23,036 nt of DNA, taken from positions 1-23,036 of the forward strand of contig CAJUSS010000049.1 of assembly GCA_910588895.1 (NCBI GenBank), written 5' to 3'. Under the pieces are notes generated by a model. The model ran no database searches. It worked only from the letters and a program-made list of their open reading frames with translations, and was not told where the DNA came from. Both the position numbers and the translations under genes were made by a program. Positions 6,256 through 14,033 of the stretch are shown here, piece by piece (position 1 is the stretch's first letter; the number at the start of each line of letters is the position of its first letter). This DNA comes from an uncultured Lachnospiraceae bacterium (GTDB lineage Bacteria; Bacillota; Clostridia; Lachnospirales; Lachnospiraceae).

Positions 6256-6465
6256 GTATACATTGGATCTGTATTTAATTTTTGCGATTATTTCGACTTA
6301 TACATACTATTTATCCTGTTTTAGCCTATATGATATCCAAATTGTCAAAATATTCTCGCAATATCCGAGATGACATGTGCCCTGTTCCATAGGACGTACT
6401 TTCCTGTGGACCTCCACACACCCGTCAGGGGTCCTGCCGCCCGTTCGGCGGCCGATCTTCATCGC

Positions 6466-6499
6466 AACAAAAAAGGCCGCTGCACAGGGCAGGACGGCC
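6466..6499 (-). terminator. Intrinsic terminator of the L,D-transpeptidase gene
   Basis: On the minus strand a GGCCG...CGGCC stem (6475-6499), extended by an inner CTGC/GCAG helix with a two-base bulge, is followed by TTTTTTGTTG. This is a classical intrinsic terminator about 130 nt past the stop codon. A second hairpin, GCAGGCA/TGCCTGC (6556-6572), lies between the stop and this terminator. Confidence 0.85.
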
Positions 6500-6629
6500 T
6501 CCGGATGCCAGATCGCAGATCTGCATCACGTTTTCATGTTGTCATACGATGCACAGCAGGCAGGATGCCTGCCCTTCATACAGGCTGACGACAGGCCTCT
6601 GCACCTCCCGCAAACGATCGCAGGACCGG

Positions 6630-7544
6630 TCAATACTCTTTAAGCCGCTCCCCGTCATCGATCAGGATGTATGCCGGCTGCACCACATTCTGCAGCACCT
6701 TCACCATGTCCGACTCCGGGATCGCGATACACCCGCCTGTGCCGGGCCCATCGGTGCAATGCAGGAAGATCGCCGACCCTTTATAAGGTGTCCTCTCCTT
6801 ATTATATCCCACGGCCATACAGTAATAGTAGGCCTTCCCGCCATAGGTGCTCAGATGCTCCGATGCCGCCGTATCGAATATGTTCCCGGTCTTGCGGATA
6901 TCTACCATGGTATTGTAGTAAGGGGACGCATTATCCCCCACCCAGTAATATCCATCGTCCACCTGCAGATAAGGGACCTTAAAATCCTCCAGCCCGGCCT
7001 TTGTGCCGAAGGCCTCATCCAGGGTATACAGGCCTCTGGGCGTCCTCTCGTCGCCCTCCTGCACCTTTCCGATCCCGTTCCGTCCCACATAACCGCCGGA
7101 ATCGGTGATCTTCTTCCAGTAAAAGCCTGCCTGGGCCGCATCGCCGCCAGGACCTGCTGCCTCAGCTCCTGCAGCAGTCTCTGCCGGGCTGGTCTCCTCC
7201 TTCACATAAAAGCTCATCCGGGCCGCCGTGCCATGCCCCTCCACCACCATCAGACTCTTGGCATCCGCCGGGATGGTGGTGAACTTGGAGACATCATACA
7301 TATCCGGGACCCATGCCCCGGTCCCATCCACATAATAGCCGTCCGGTGTGACCTTATCGATCCACATCTGTCCATCCTCACCATAGTAACGGTCGATCCC
7401 CGCCTGGTCCCTGACCCAGCCTGTGGGCACCGTTTCCGCGCCAAAGGAGCTGCCCGCACCCAGCACCAAAGCCGTCACCAAGCCCAGGGCCGCGCCTCCG
7501 AGCATCCCTTGTTTCATCGTCTTATCGTATCGTAAACGTCTCAA
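6630..7544 (-). CDS. Secreted L,D-transpeptidase (YkuD) with cell-wall-binding-like repeat
   Basis: A 304-residue exported protein. L,D-transpeptidases cross-link peptidoglycan or attach proteins to it outside the membrane. An N-terminal basic stretch and hydrophobic core (about residues 8-35, ending near SSFGAE) make a signal peptide. Residues ~42-79 (GWVRDQAGIDRYYGEDG, then GYYVDGTGAWV) resemble an aromatic/glycine cell-wall-binding repeat. The YkuD domain fills ~155-300, with GIGKVQEGDERTPRGLYTL and the catalytic motif HCTDGPGTGGC (His262, Cys272). The TTG at 7544 follows GAGAGG at 10 nt; an ATG at 7517 (MKQGML) is an alternative with a weaker site. It stands alone, with a hairpin upstream and a terminator downstream; no convincing promoter was found. 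Confidence 0.88.
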   Translation of the reverse strand: MRRLRYDKTMKQGMLGGAALGLVTALVLGAGSSFGAETVPTGWVRDQAGIDRYYGEDGQMWIDKVTPDGYYVDGTGAWVPDMYDVSKFTTIPADAKSLMVVEGHGTAARMSFYVKEETSPAETAAGAEAAGPGGDAAQAGFYWKKITDSGGYVGRNGIGKVQEGDERTPRGLYTLDEAFGTKAGLEDFKVPYLQVDDGYYWVGDNASPYYNTMVDIRKTGNIFDTAASEHLSTYGGKAYYYCMAVGYNKERTPYKGSAIFLHCTDGPGTGGCIAIPESDMVKVLQNVVQPAYILIDDGERLKEY

Positions 7545-7717
7545 TCCTTCTCTACCTCTCTACTCTGACAGAAACTGCTGCAAGATCGCCTGCCGCCTTG
7601 CACTGCGGTCAGATCTTCTCTCCCCGGGCAGCTTGCCGTAACTATCCCATCTCTGTATCCTGCTCTTGACCGCCGGCCCGCAACAGCCTTAACGAGATGA
7701 CGTTGTCATGCAGCGGA

Positions 7718-7747
7718 GGCGAGGCGCGTTTTTTGCCGCGCCCCGCC
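7718..7747. terminator. Strong GC-rich hairpin downstream of the hydrogenase operon
   Basis: GGCGAGGCGCG and CGCGCCCCGCC form an 11-bp stem (one wobble on the minus strand) with an 8-nt loop TTTTTTGC. It begins 22 nt past the hydA stop and probably ends the operon, although on the minus strand it is followed by TCCGCTG, not a U-tract. A small inverted repeat ATGAC-GTT-GTCAT follows at 7697-7709. The rest of 7545-7696 holds nothing I can identify. Confidence 0.45.
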
Positions 7748-7769
7748 TACAGCAGATCCTCCGCAGTCC

Positions 7770-9221
7770 TTAATGCCGGTGCATCGAGAACTGATCCATA
7801 GGATACTTCTTTAAGTTTTCCAGCACCTTCCGGTCGTCCGCCTGCCCGATCAGGGCATCTCTGTCCCTCTTGGCCTCCATCTCCGCCTTGTGCTTGCTGG
7901 CGCCGCCTACGCAGCCGCCGGAGCAGACCATGCCTTCGATAAAGTCCTCCGGCAGTTTCCCTACCTTCATCAGGAGCAGCGCCTTCTTACACTCCGCGCC
8001 GCCGCTGCACCTGGCCACCTTGGGCTGGATATCCTCGCCCATCTCCTCAAAGCACTGGAGGACCGCGCTGGTCACGCCTCCGCCGTTCCCGAAACGCTTT
8101 CCGTAGACCGAGCTTTCCTGGTAATCATTTTCCTGGGGCTCTAACTCCACGCCCTTGGCCCGCATCATGGCCCGAATCTCCCCAAAGGTCATGGCATAAT
8201 CCGCGTTATCCGCGATGTTTAAGTCCAGCGCCTCGCTCTTCTTGGCGATACAGGGCCCGATGAACACGGTGATCGCGTCCGGATCCTGGGACTTGACCAT
8301 ACGGGAGACCGCGCACATGGGAGAGACGGTGGTGGACATGTTCGCTTCCAGCATGGGGAAATGCTTCTTGATCATGTTCACAAAGGCCGGACAGCAGGAG
8401 GTGGTCATCTTCTTCCCTTCCTTATAGGCCTCCGCCCACTCCTCCGCCTCGTAGGCCGCCGTCATATCACCGCCTAAGCCTACCTCGATCATATCGGCGA
8501 ATCCGATCTTCTTTAACGCGGTCTTCCAGCTGCCCATGGTGATGTTCTTTCCGAACTGGCCCTCCGTAGCCGGAGCGACCATGGCCACTACCTTCTGGCC
8601 TGCATTGATCAGACGGATGATATCCACCATAAAGGTCTTGGTCCCGATCGCGCCGAAGGGGCAGCTGTGGATGCAGGCACCGCACTGGATGCACTTGTCC
8701 TCGTCGATCACACAGATGCCGTACTCATCGTAGGTGATGGCATCCACCGGACAGATCTTCTTACAGGGACGCTCCAGATGGGCGATCGCGTTGTAGGGGC
8801 AGGCCTGGGCGCATTTTCCGCACTCCTTGCACTTATTGGGGTCGATGTGGGCACGGTGCTCTCCCATGTGGACCGCACCGAAATTACAGGAGTTTAAGCA
8901 GGCCTTTCCCATACATTTGCGGCAGTTGTCCGTCACGATATAGGAGGCGATCGGACACTCCTCACAGGCTGCGTTGATGACCTGGACCACGTTCTTAGAA
9001 TCACGGCCGGATGGGCATTTCCCCTCTGCTAAGCGGACCCTCTGGCGGATCAGCTCTCTCTCTTTATAGATGCAGCAGCGGTAGGTCGCCTGGGGGCCGG
9101 GGATCATGAGATAGGGGAGCTGATCCCGCTCTGCCTCTAAGGTCCCCTCCCATGCCCGCTTTGCGACCTCGTATAGAACATTGTGTTTCAAGCGTAATAT
9201 CGTAGCGTCATTTGTTACCAT
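7770..9221 (-). CDS. hydA: Monomeric [FeFe] hydrogenase, group-B-like
   Basis: A 483-residue cytoplasmic enzyme predicted to interconvert H+ and H2 using ferredoxin-type electron carriers. Cysteine-rich N-terminal clusters: CRKCMGKACLNSC (100-112), CKECGKCAQACP (131-142) and CIQCGACIHSCP (177-188), the last two standard [4Fe-4S] motifs feeding electrons to the active site. H-cluster motifs follow: TSCCPAF (274-280), GPCIAKKSE (322-330) and EGMVCSGGC (429-437), giving ligands Cys276, Cys324, Cys433 and Cys437, with Cys277 as the likely proton-transfer residue. TSCCPxF instead of TSCCPxW and GPC instead of MPC point to group B rather than the classical group A enzyme. The ATG at 9221 follows GAGGAGG at 7 nt. 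It is the last gene of the operon with the HydS sensor and phosphatase. Hydrogenase maturases are not in the window. Confidence 0.88.
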   Translation of the reverse strand: MVTNDATILRLKHNVLYEVAKRAWEGTLEAERDQLPYLMIPGPQATYRCCIYKERELIRQRVRLAEGKCPSGRDSKNVVQVINAACEECPIASYIVTDNCRKCMGKACLNSCNFGAVHMGEHRAHIDPNKCKECGKCAQACPYNAIAHLERPCKKICPVDAITYDEYGICVIDEDKCIQCGACIHSCPFGAIGTKTFMVDIIRLINAGQKVVAMVAPATEGQFGKNITMGSWKTALKKIGFADMIEVGLGGDMTAAYEAEEWAEAYKEGKKMTTSCCPAFVNMIKKHFPMLEANMSTTVSPMCAVSRMVKSQDPDAITVFIGPCIAKKSEALDLNIADNADYAMTFGEIRAMMRAKGVELEPQENDYQESSVYGKRFGNGGGVTSAVLQCFEEMGEDIQPKVARCSGGAECKKALLLMKVGKLPEDFIEGMVCSGGCVGGASKHKAEMEAKRDRDALIGQADDRKVLENLKKYPMDQFSMHRH

Positions 9222-9249
9222 GTGCGTTCCTCCTCTAAACCTTCATATA

Positions 9250-9280
9250 CGTGACCGTCCAGACGATCCGGACCGTCACG
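9250..9280 (-). promoter_or_regulatory. Intercistronic hairpin before hydA
   Basis: CGTGAC/GTCACG and an inner GTCC/GGAC helix, separated by one mismatch, form a stem in the 78-nt gap between the phosphatase stop and the hydA ribosome binding site. There is no U-tract, so processing, mRNA stabilisation or partial attenuation are likelier than termination. No new promoter was recognised in this gap. Confidence 0.45.
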
Positions 9281-9299
9281 CCTATCTATATGGACAGCC

Positions 9300-10481
9300 C
9301 TAATAGTACTCCACTGCCACTTTCTTTCCCATCTCCTCGATCGTGTTCTTTAACTGCTCCACCAGGTTCTGGCGGATGCCCAGATCAAAGGGGATGCCCG
9401 GGTTCTGGTAGGCGCTGTTGATCGCCTTGCCCACGAACATATGGACCTCCGTACAATCCTCCACGATCATCTTCGCCACCATGGAAGCACCGTTGGGCTT
9501 ATCTAATTCCAGGAAGAAATCTTCCGTGATCGTTTCGTTTTTCACATATCGGCGCAGGAGCTGGAGGACCCGGTTCAGGGTGAGCACCCCTTCCGTCACC
9601 AGATCCACCCCGTCCATATAGGCGATGGGAGGGATCTCCGGATCCACATAATCCAGGGACACATCCAGCTTCTTCCCCAGCACCCGGGATACGATCGTGG
9701 CGCTGGTGCCGCCGCACACCACAGTCTTGGACGAGGGATCGCTCATAAAGGCGTTCACCATCCGCACGTCATCCGACGGATCCTTCGCCGGGCCGGTCAT
9801 GATGTACACGGGCTTGCTGTCGATGATCCGCATGACCGCCACCGTGGTATCATCGCCGGGGCGATAGCCGTAAAGCTCGTCACAGGCCTGGCAGACCGCA
9901 TTGGCCAGACGGACGGCGGAGACCGTCAGGGCATACTGGCGGACCGCATAAGCGGCGATATCCTCCCAGAGCCATCCAAAGTTCAAAAGATCGCCCACGC
10001 CGGCGTGGATCGTGCCGTCGCTCATCAGCAGGAAGGCATCCCCCTTCTGCACCTTGAAGCGGTATTCATTGATCTTTTTCCCTTCTACCTCCCGGATGTT
10101 CTGGGGGATCGGGACCAGCTTGCCGTCGCGGATGAAGATACAGCCCGGATTGTCAAATTCCACCAGGTAAGCGTCCCCATTGTTATAGACCTGCAGGATG
10201 CTGAAGGTGGAGTAGGCCACCTGGCGAACCTGACAGACCGGGAGGGTCTGGACGATCGTGTCCACGCACTCCTCCAGGGTAGCGCCGTTGCGGAACATGG
10301 TGCCCAGGATCTTTGAAGTCAAGGTAGAAAGGATGTTGGCTTTTACACCGCTTCCCATGCCGTCGGCCAGGATCATGATATCCGAATCCTTCGTCTGACA
10401 GATCTCCACCTTATCGCCGCACAAGATCTCCGTAAATTTGTTCAGACTCTTATACGCAACATCTACCGTAACTCCCATCAT
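9300..10481 (-). CDS. PP2C/SpoIIE-like serine phosphatase of the sensory hydrogenase operon
   Basis: A 393-residue protein. Residues ~1-220 form a SpoIIE/PP2C-type phosphatase: ILADGMGSGVKA (38-48, Asp40), LLMSDGTIHAG (151-161, Asp155) and GDDTTVAVMR (209-218, Asp210/211) supply the metal-binding acidic residues. These enzymes remove phosphate from serine or threonine, often on anti-sigma-factor antagonists. The C-terminal ~170 residues form an additional domain beginning SKPVYIMTGPAKDP that I cannot assign beyond its occurrence with such phosphatases. It overlaps the hydS end by 4 bp (ATGA), so it is translationally coupled to the sensor, implying that the phosphatase is its output. The substrate protein is unknown; no kinase or anti-sigma gene is in the window. 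Confidence 0.85.
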   Translation of the reverse strand: MMGVTVDVAYKSLNKFTEILCGDKVEICQTKDSDIMILADGMGSGVKANILSTLTSKILGTMFRNGATLEECVDTIVQTLPVCQVRQVAYSTFSILQVYNNGDAYLVEFDNPGCIFIRDGKLVPIPQNIREVEGKKINEYRFKVQKGDAFLLMSDGTIHAGVGDLLNFGWLWEDIAAYAVRQYALTVSAVRLANAVCQACDELYGYRPGDDTTVAVMRIIDSKPVYIMTGPAKDPSDDVRMVNAFMSDPSSKTVVCGGTSATIVSRVLGKKLDVSLDYVDPEIPPIAYMDGVDLVTEGVLTLNRVLQLLRRYVKNETITEDFFLELDKPNGASMVAKMIVEDCTEVHMFVGKAINSAYQNPGIPFDLGIRQNLVEQLKNTIEEMGKKVAVEYY

Positions 10482-12226
10482 CTGCCCTCGCTTTCACTTC
10501 CGCTCCCGTCCTCCAAAAGGGACTGGCACAGTTTTGTCAGCGTTGTCTTCGTGTCCGCCGTGGTCTCTCCCAATAATCCGGCGATCTCCTGGGCCACCAT
10601 CATCTGCTTGTGGATGACCCTCTGGGCAAGATCGATGGTCTCCAGCTTGGTCTCGTAATCCTGCTTCGCCTGCTGGTCCTCTCTCGTCACGTCGATCAGG
10701 GTGGCTAAGACCACATCCTCCTTCTCGATATACACGATGTTCTGCAGGGTGGCCAGGTCATTGTACTCGGGATATTTGACCTTCTTTCCGTGGATATTGT
10801 TCTTTGTGTCAAATACCCACTGGAAATCCTCGGGATCGATGAACTCGTACAGATACATGTCCATGGCTTCCTGCCTGGTCTTTCCGAAGAACTTCTCTCC
10901 CACGGAGGAATATTCGATGATCTTCATATCCCGGTCCACGATCAGCACCAGGTTCGGCGAGGTCTCCAATACCAGGTTCGCCAGGGATTCTGCCTTGTCA
11001 TGCATAAAGGGGATGCACATGTCCAGCTCCGCCTTTTTCTGGTAGACCGCGATCGCTTTGTCCCGGCAGGTGGGGTATCCGCAGGCGCCGCAGTTTAACT
11101 CATCCTCCGGCTTGGTCTTCCCGATCGACCCTAAGATCTCCCGGATCTGTGCTTCGCTGGGCATAGGATCCTTGGGCGACTTATCCACAAAGATCTTCTT
11201 AAAGTCGATCCCCTCCATGGCCTTCGCAAGACCATCCTCGTCCGCCGGCTCCCTGGGTGTGCTCTCCTCCATATCCAGCTTGAACTTAAAGCGGGAGATG
11301 AACTTTTCATCCTCCACTGTGGGACCCTTCACACAGCCGCCCGCGCACATGTTCACCTCGATAAAGCAGCCGGAGATCTCGCCGCTCTTCATGCTATCGA
11401 ACAGCTCGATGCAGTTCTTGGTGCCGTGGACATAGAACTTTCGGTAGCCGTCCACCTTCTTCTGGGTCGCCAGCACCGAGTTCACCACCCCGTTGGTCAC
11501 CGGGTAGAGGCGGTTCACCTTGGGATCGATCTGCTTAAAGGGCGTGTCCTCACATTGATCGATATCGATCCCCTCGTCCGCCAGCCACTGCTCGATATCA
11601 TTAAAATTCAGCACGGCATCGATGTAGCCTAGATGGCGCTCGTCCGCCGCCTCCTTTTTCTTCGCGATACAGGGCCCTAAAAATACGATCTTCGCGTTCC
11701 GGCCGTATTCCTTCCGGAGCATCATGCCGTGGGCCACCATGGGGGATACCACCGGTGCCATATAGCGGGTCAGGCCCGGATAGTAGATCTCGATCAGGTC
11801 GTTCACGCTGGGACAGCAGGTGGTGATGATGTTCTCCATGGTCCCCTCTTCCAGCATCCTGTCATAGGCAGCCGTCACCACAGCCGCGCCCTCCGCAGTC
11901 TCACGCACGTCGGTAAAGCCCAGCTTCCGGAGAGCCGTGTTCACCTGTCCGATGGAATGGTGCTTTAAGAGCCCTATGTAAGACGGCGCGATGGATACGA
12001 TCACCTTCTCCCCGCGCTTTATCATATACCGCACCATATCCAGATCGCTGATCAGGGTCTTTGCGGACTGGGGACAGACCTGGAGGCAATGACCGCACAG
12101 GATACAATGGTCCGGCAGGATCTCCGCCCGCTCGTCCTTGATCATGATCGCCTTTACATCACAATTCCGCACACATTTGTAGCAATGCTTACATTTTGCC
12201 GCTTTAAAGTCGATGATCCTCTTCAT
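10478..12226 (-). CDS. hydS: PAS-containing sensory [FeFe] hydrogenase (HydS type)
   Basis: A 582-residue modular protein thought to sense H2 or redox state rather than produce bulk H2. In order: two [4Fe-4S] motifs, CKHCYKCVRNC (12-22) and CILCGHCLQVCP (41-52); a hydrogenase domain with TTCCPS (135-140), GPCIAKKKE (184-192) and EVNMCAGGC (290-298); a further cluster motif CGACGYPTC with a distal cysteine (379-404); a PAS domain (~416-520, starting LETSPNLVLIVDRDMKIIEYS); and a helical, probably coiled-coil tail. Compared with catalytic enzymes, the methionines of the second and third H-cluster motifs are Gly184 and Asn292. The ATG follows GGAGG at 9 nt, the site lying inside the preceding gene. 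This architecture, next to a thioredoxin-like ferredoxin, a PP2C phosphatase and a hydrogenase, matches the HydS loci described in Ruminococcus albus and relatives. Confidence 0.88.
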   Translation of the reverse strand: MKRIIDFKAAKCKHCYKCVRNCDVKAIMIKDERAEILPDHCILCGHCLQVCPQSAKTLISDLDMVRYMIKRGEKVIVSIAPSYIGLLKHHSIGQVNTALRKLGFTDVRETAEGAAVVTAAYDRMLEEGTMENIITTCCPSVNDLIEIYYPGLTRYMAPVVSPMVAHGMMLRKEYGRNAKIVFLGPCIAKKKEAADERHLGYIDAVLNFNDIEQWLADEGIDIDQCEDTPFKQIDPKVNRLYPVTNGVVNSVLATQKKVDGYRKFYVHGTKNCIELFDSMKSGEISGCFIEVNMCAGGCVKGPTVEDEKFISRFKFKLDMEESTPREPADEDGLAKAMEGIDFKKIFVDKSPKDPMPSEAQIREILGSIGKTKPEDELNCGACGYPTCRDKAIAVYQKKAELDMCIPFMHDKAESLANLVLETSPNLVLIVDRDMKIIEYSSVGEKFFGKTRQEAMDMYLYEFIDPEDFQWVFDTKNNIHGKKVKYPEYNDLATLQNIVYIEKEDVVLATLIDVTREDQQAKQDYETKLETIDLAQRVIHKQMMVAQEIAGLLGETTADTKTTLTKLCQSLLEDGSGSESEGR

Positions 12227-12229
12227 AGA

Positions 12230-12469
12230 CTATAGCCTCCCCATGATCTCCTTCTGGAAAAATTCCTCCGTTGTCTCTGGTGAAACGGAAAACAGCGTGC
12301 CGTCTACTGTAACGCAGACACCGTTCACACAGTTCCCGCTGCAGAACGCACCGTTTAAGTCCACCTTATCCCCCAGACCATTTTTCGACACCATTCCCTG
12401 GAGCTTCTGGATGATCTCCCTGGAGCCCTTCAGATGACATGCACTTCCGATACAGATCGTTACTTTCAT
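12230..12469 (-). CDS. Thioredoxin-like [2Fe-2S] ferredoxin (NuoE/HydC-like)
   Basis: A 79-residue protein of thioredoxin-like ferredoxin size. The cluster ligands are visible as CIGSACH (C-x4-C, residues 6-11) and CSGNC (C-x3-C, about residues 43-47), the spacing found in NuoE and in HydC subunits of multimeric hydrogenases. It probably carries electrons to or from the HydS sensor encoded next. The stop codon TAG is 3 nt before the hydS ATG, and its last codons contain the hydS ribosome binding site, so the two are tightly coupled. The ATG at 12469 follows GGAGG at 7 nt. It is the first gene of the operon, with a promoter at 12521-12549. Confidence 0.88.
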   Translation of the reverse strand: MKVTICIGSACHLKGSREIIQKLQGMVSKNGLGDKVDLNGAFCSGNCVNGVCVTVDGTLFSVSPETTEEFFQKEIMGRL

Positions 12470-12514
12470 AGTGTTCCCTCCACAAGATATGTAAAAGATT
12501 CTTTGATTTTAGAT

Positions 12515-12549
12515 GATAACATTATCGCACATCGTCAAGCTATTATCAA
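12515..12549 (-). promoter_or_regulatory. Promoter of the hydrogenase operon with overlapping inverted repeat
   Basis: On the minus strand TTGATA (12549-12544) and GATAAT (12526-12521) are 17 nt apart and the -10 is preceded by TGC, an extended -10. Start is expected near 12514. The inverted repeat GATAA-CA-TTATC (12515-12526) covers the -10 region and GATAA recurs at the -35, which looks like a repressor operator. A TTGTTACAA 9-mer (12558-12566), reminiscent of half a Rex site, lies just upstream. The regulator is not identified. Confidence 0.6.
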
Positions 12550-12639
12550 TATCATTTTTGTTACAATTCCTGGTTTTTTGCCGGGAAATGTACTTTTTTA
12601 AGGACATGTGGGACGCAGGAGATGCCATAACAGACCCGA

Positions 12640-12668
12640 TCGACAGGGCCGCTGTTTTGTGTTATGAT
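12640..12668 (+). promoter_or_regulatory. Extended -10 promoter of the ABC transporter operon
   Basis: TCGACA (12640-12645) and TATGAT (12663-12668) are 17 nt apart on the plus strand, with TGT before the -10. Start is near 12675. The first bases of the mRNA can form CAAAGG/CCTTTG (12676-12697), a small hairpin upstream of the ribosome binding site. The promoter diverges from the hydrogenase operon promoter about 90 bp away. Confidence 0.65.
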
Positions 12669-12726
12669 CATTACGCAAAGGGATACCCTATCCTTTGTAA
12701 ATCTGTATGAAAGAAGGAACAAGTTG

Positions 12727-13926
12727 ATGAAAAAAATGATCGTTCGTTCTCTTGCCTGCGTTATGGCGGCGGCTATGCTGGCTGGCTGCGGCGCAGGGCA
12801 GGGGAAGGATAGTCCGACAGAAGGTACTGTAGCGGCAGAGAGCAGCGGACTAGACGCTGCCGAAGGAGAAGACGGGAGTGCAGATGGAGAGGATACCTCA
12901 GATGGCGCCAACGCAGCGGATGCGTCGGAGGGCGCGGTGAAAGATGCACAGAATGCAGATCCTGCTCAAGACACAGGTGATGGGGCCGAAGGGGACGCCG
13001 ACATGGATGAAAACGGAGGACAAGGCGGCACAGAGGTGCGGATCGGCTCCTTGAAAGGACCTACCTCCATGGGGTTGGTGTTCTTGATGGAGATGGCGGA
13101 AGGCAAAAAGACAGAGGACCTGTATTCCTTTACCATGGTCACATCCGCGGATGAGCTGCTGCCCAAGGTGCTGAGCGGCGATATCGATATCGCCCTGGTC
13201 CCAGCGAACGTGGCCAGCACCCTGTACAATAAGACGGAAGGACAGGTAGCGGTCATCGATATCAATACCCTGGGCGTCCTCTACGGGATCTCTTCGGATG
13301 ATTCGATAAAGACCATAGCCGACTTGAAGGGAAAGACGGTCTACACCACCGGAAAGGGTACCACCCCGGAGCATGTGCTCCGTTATCTTTTGGATGCCAA
13401 TGGGCTTTCCGAAAAGGACGTGACCCTGGAATTTAAGTCAGAGCCTACAGAGGTGGCCGCTCTCCTAGCCCAGCAGCCCGATGGGATCGGGATCTTGCCC
13501 CAGCCCTTTGTGACCGTAGCCACCGCCCAGAACGATGCTTTAAAGATCGTGCTGGATCTGACCAAGGAATGGAAGGATGTGCAGACAGATGGGGGCAGCC
13601 GCCTGGTGACCGGGGTCACGCTGGTGCGCAGGGCCTTCTTAGAAGAACACCCGGAGGCTGTGGCCGCCTTTTTGGAGGAGCATGAAAAGTCTGCCTCTTA
13701 CGTCAAGGAACAGCCGGAGAGGGCCGCAGAGCTGGTCGTAAAGACGGGGATCATCGAGAAAGCGCCGGTGGCCAAGGCCGCTCTCCCCTATTGTAATATC
13801 ACCTGCATCACAGGAGAAGAGATGAAGGCCGCCTTAAAGGGCTATCTGGGAGTCCTTTATGACCAGGAGCCCCAGTCCGTAGGCGGTGCGCTCCCGGGGG
13901 ATGACTTCTACCATACAGGCCAGTGA
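12727..13926 (+). CDS. ABC transporter solute-binding lipoprotein (SsuA/NMT1-like)
   Basis: A 399-residue lipoprotein. The signal peptide ends in the lipobox LAGC (MKKMIVRSLACVMAAAMLAGC), so the mature protein is anchored at the outer face of the membrane. About 80 residues of an acidic Asp/Glu/Ala/Gly linker follow, then a periplasmic-binding fold (from VRIGSLKGPTSMGLVFLMEM to the end) similar to the nitrate/sulfonate/taurine and thiamine-precursor binding families: LLPKVLSGDIDIALVP, LKGKTVYTTGKGTTPEHVLR and GILPQPFVTVA are typical. The ligand cannot be told from sequence. The ATG at 12727, after GAAGGA at 8 nt, is preferred to an upstream in-frame ATG at 12664, which falls inside the promoter. 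The fused permease-ATPase follows after 107 bp. Confidence 0.9.
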   Translation: MKKMIVRSLACVMAAAMLAGCGAGQGKDSPTEGTVAAESSGLDAAEGEDGSADGEDTSDGANAADASEGAVKDAQNADPAQDTGDGAEGDADMDENGGQGGTEVRIGSLKGPTSMGLVFLMEMAEGKKTEDLYSFTMVTSADELLPKVLSGDIDIALVPANVASTLYNKTEGQVAVIDINTLGVLYGISSDDSIKTIADLKGKTVYTTGKGTTPEHVLRYLLDANGLSEKDVTLEFKSEPTEVAALLAQQPDGIGILPQPFVTVATAQNDALKIVLDLTKEWKDVQTDGGSRLVTGVTLVRRAFLEEHPEAVAAFLEEHEKSASYVKEQPERAAELVVKTGIIEKAPVAKAALPYCNITCITGEEMKAALKGYLGVLYDQEPQSVGGALPGDDFYHTGQ

Positions 13927-14033
13927 AAGCGCTGTACGGGGCAGGATGATGGTCCCCTACATCGATCCTGTCCAGGCCGGGAGGCCAAAAAGACCGTAGG
14001 ATGAACGTAACACGCAACGATAAGGAGCCTGCT

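Noticed and set aside
6549..7535. 328-codon plus-strand frame
   Set aside because: It is fully antisense to the L,D-transpeptidase, which has a signal peptide and catalytic motif; the plus translation is His/Arg/Pro-rich and unlike any family.
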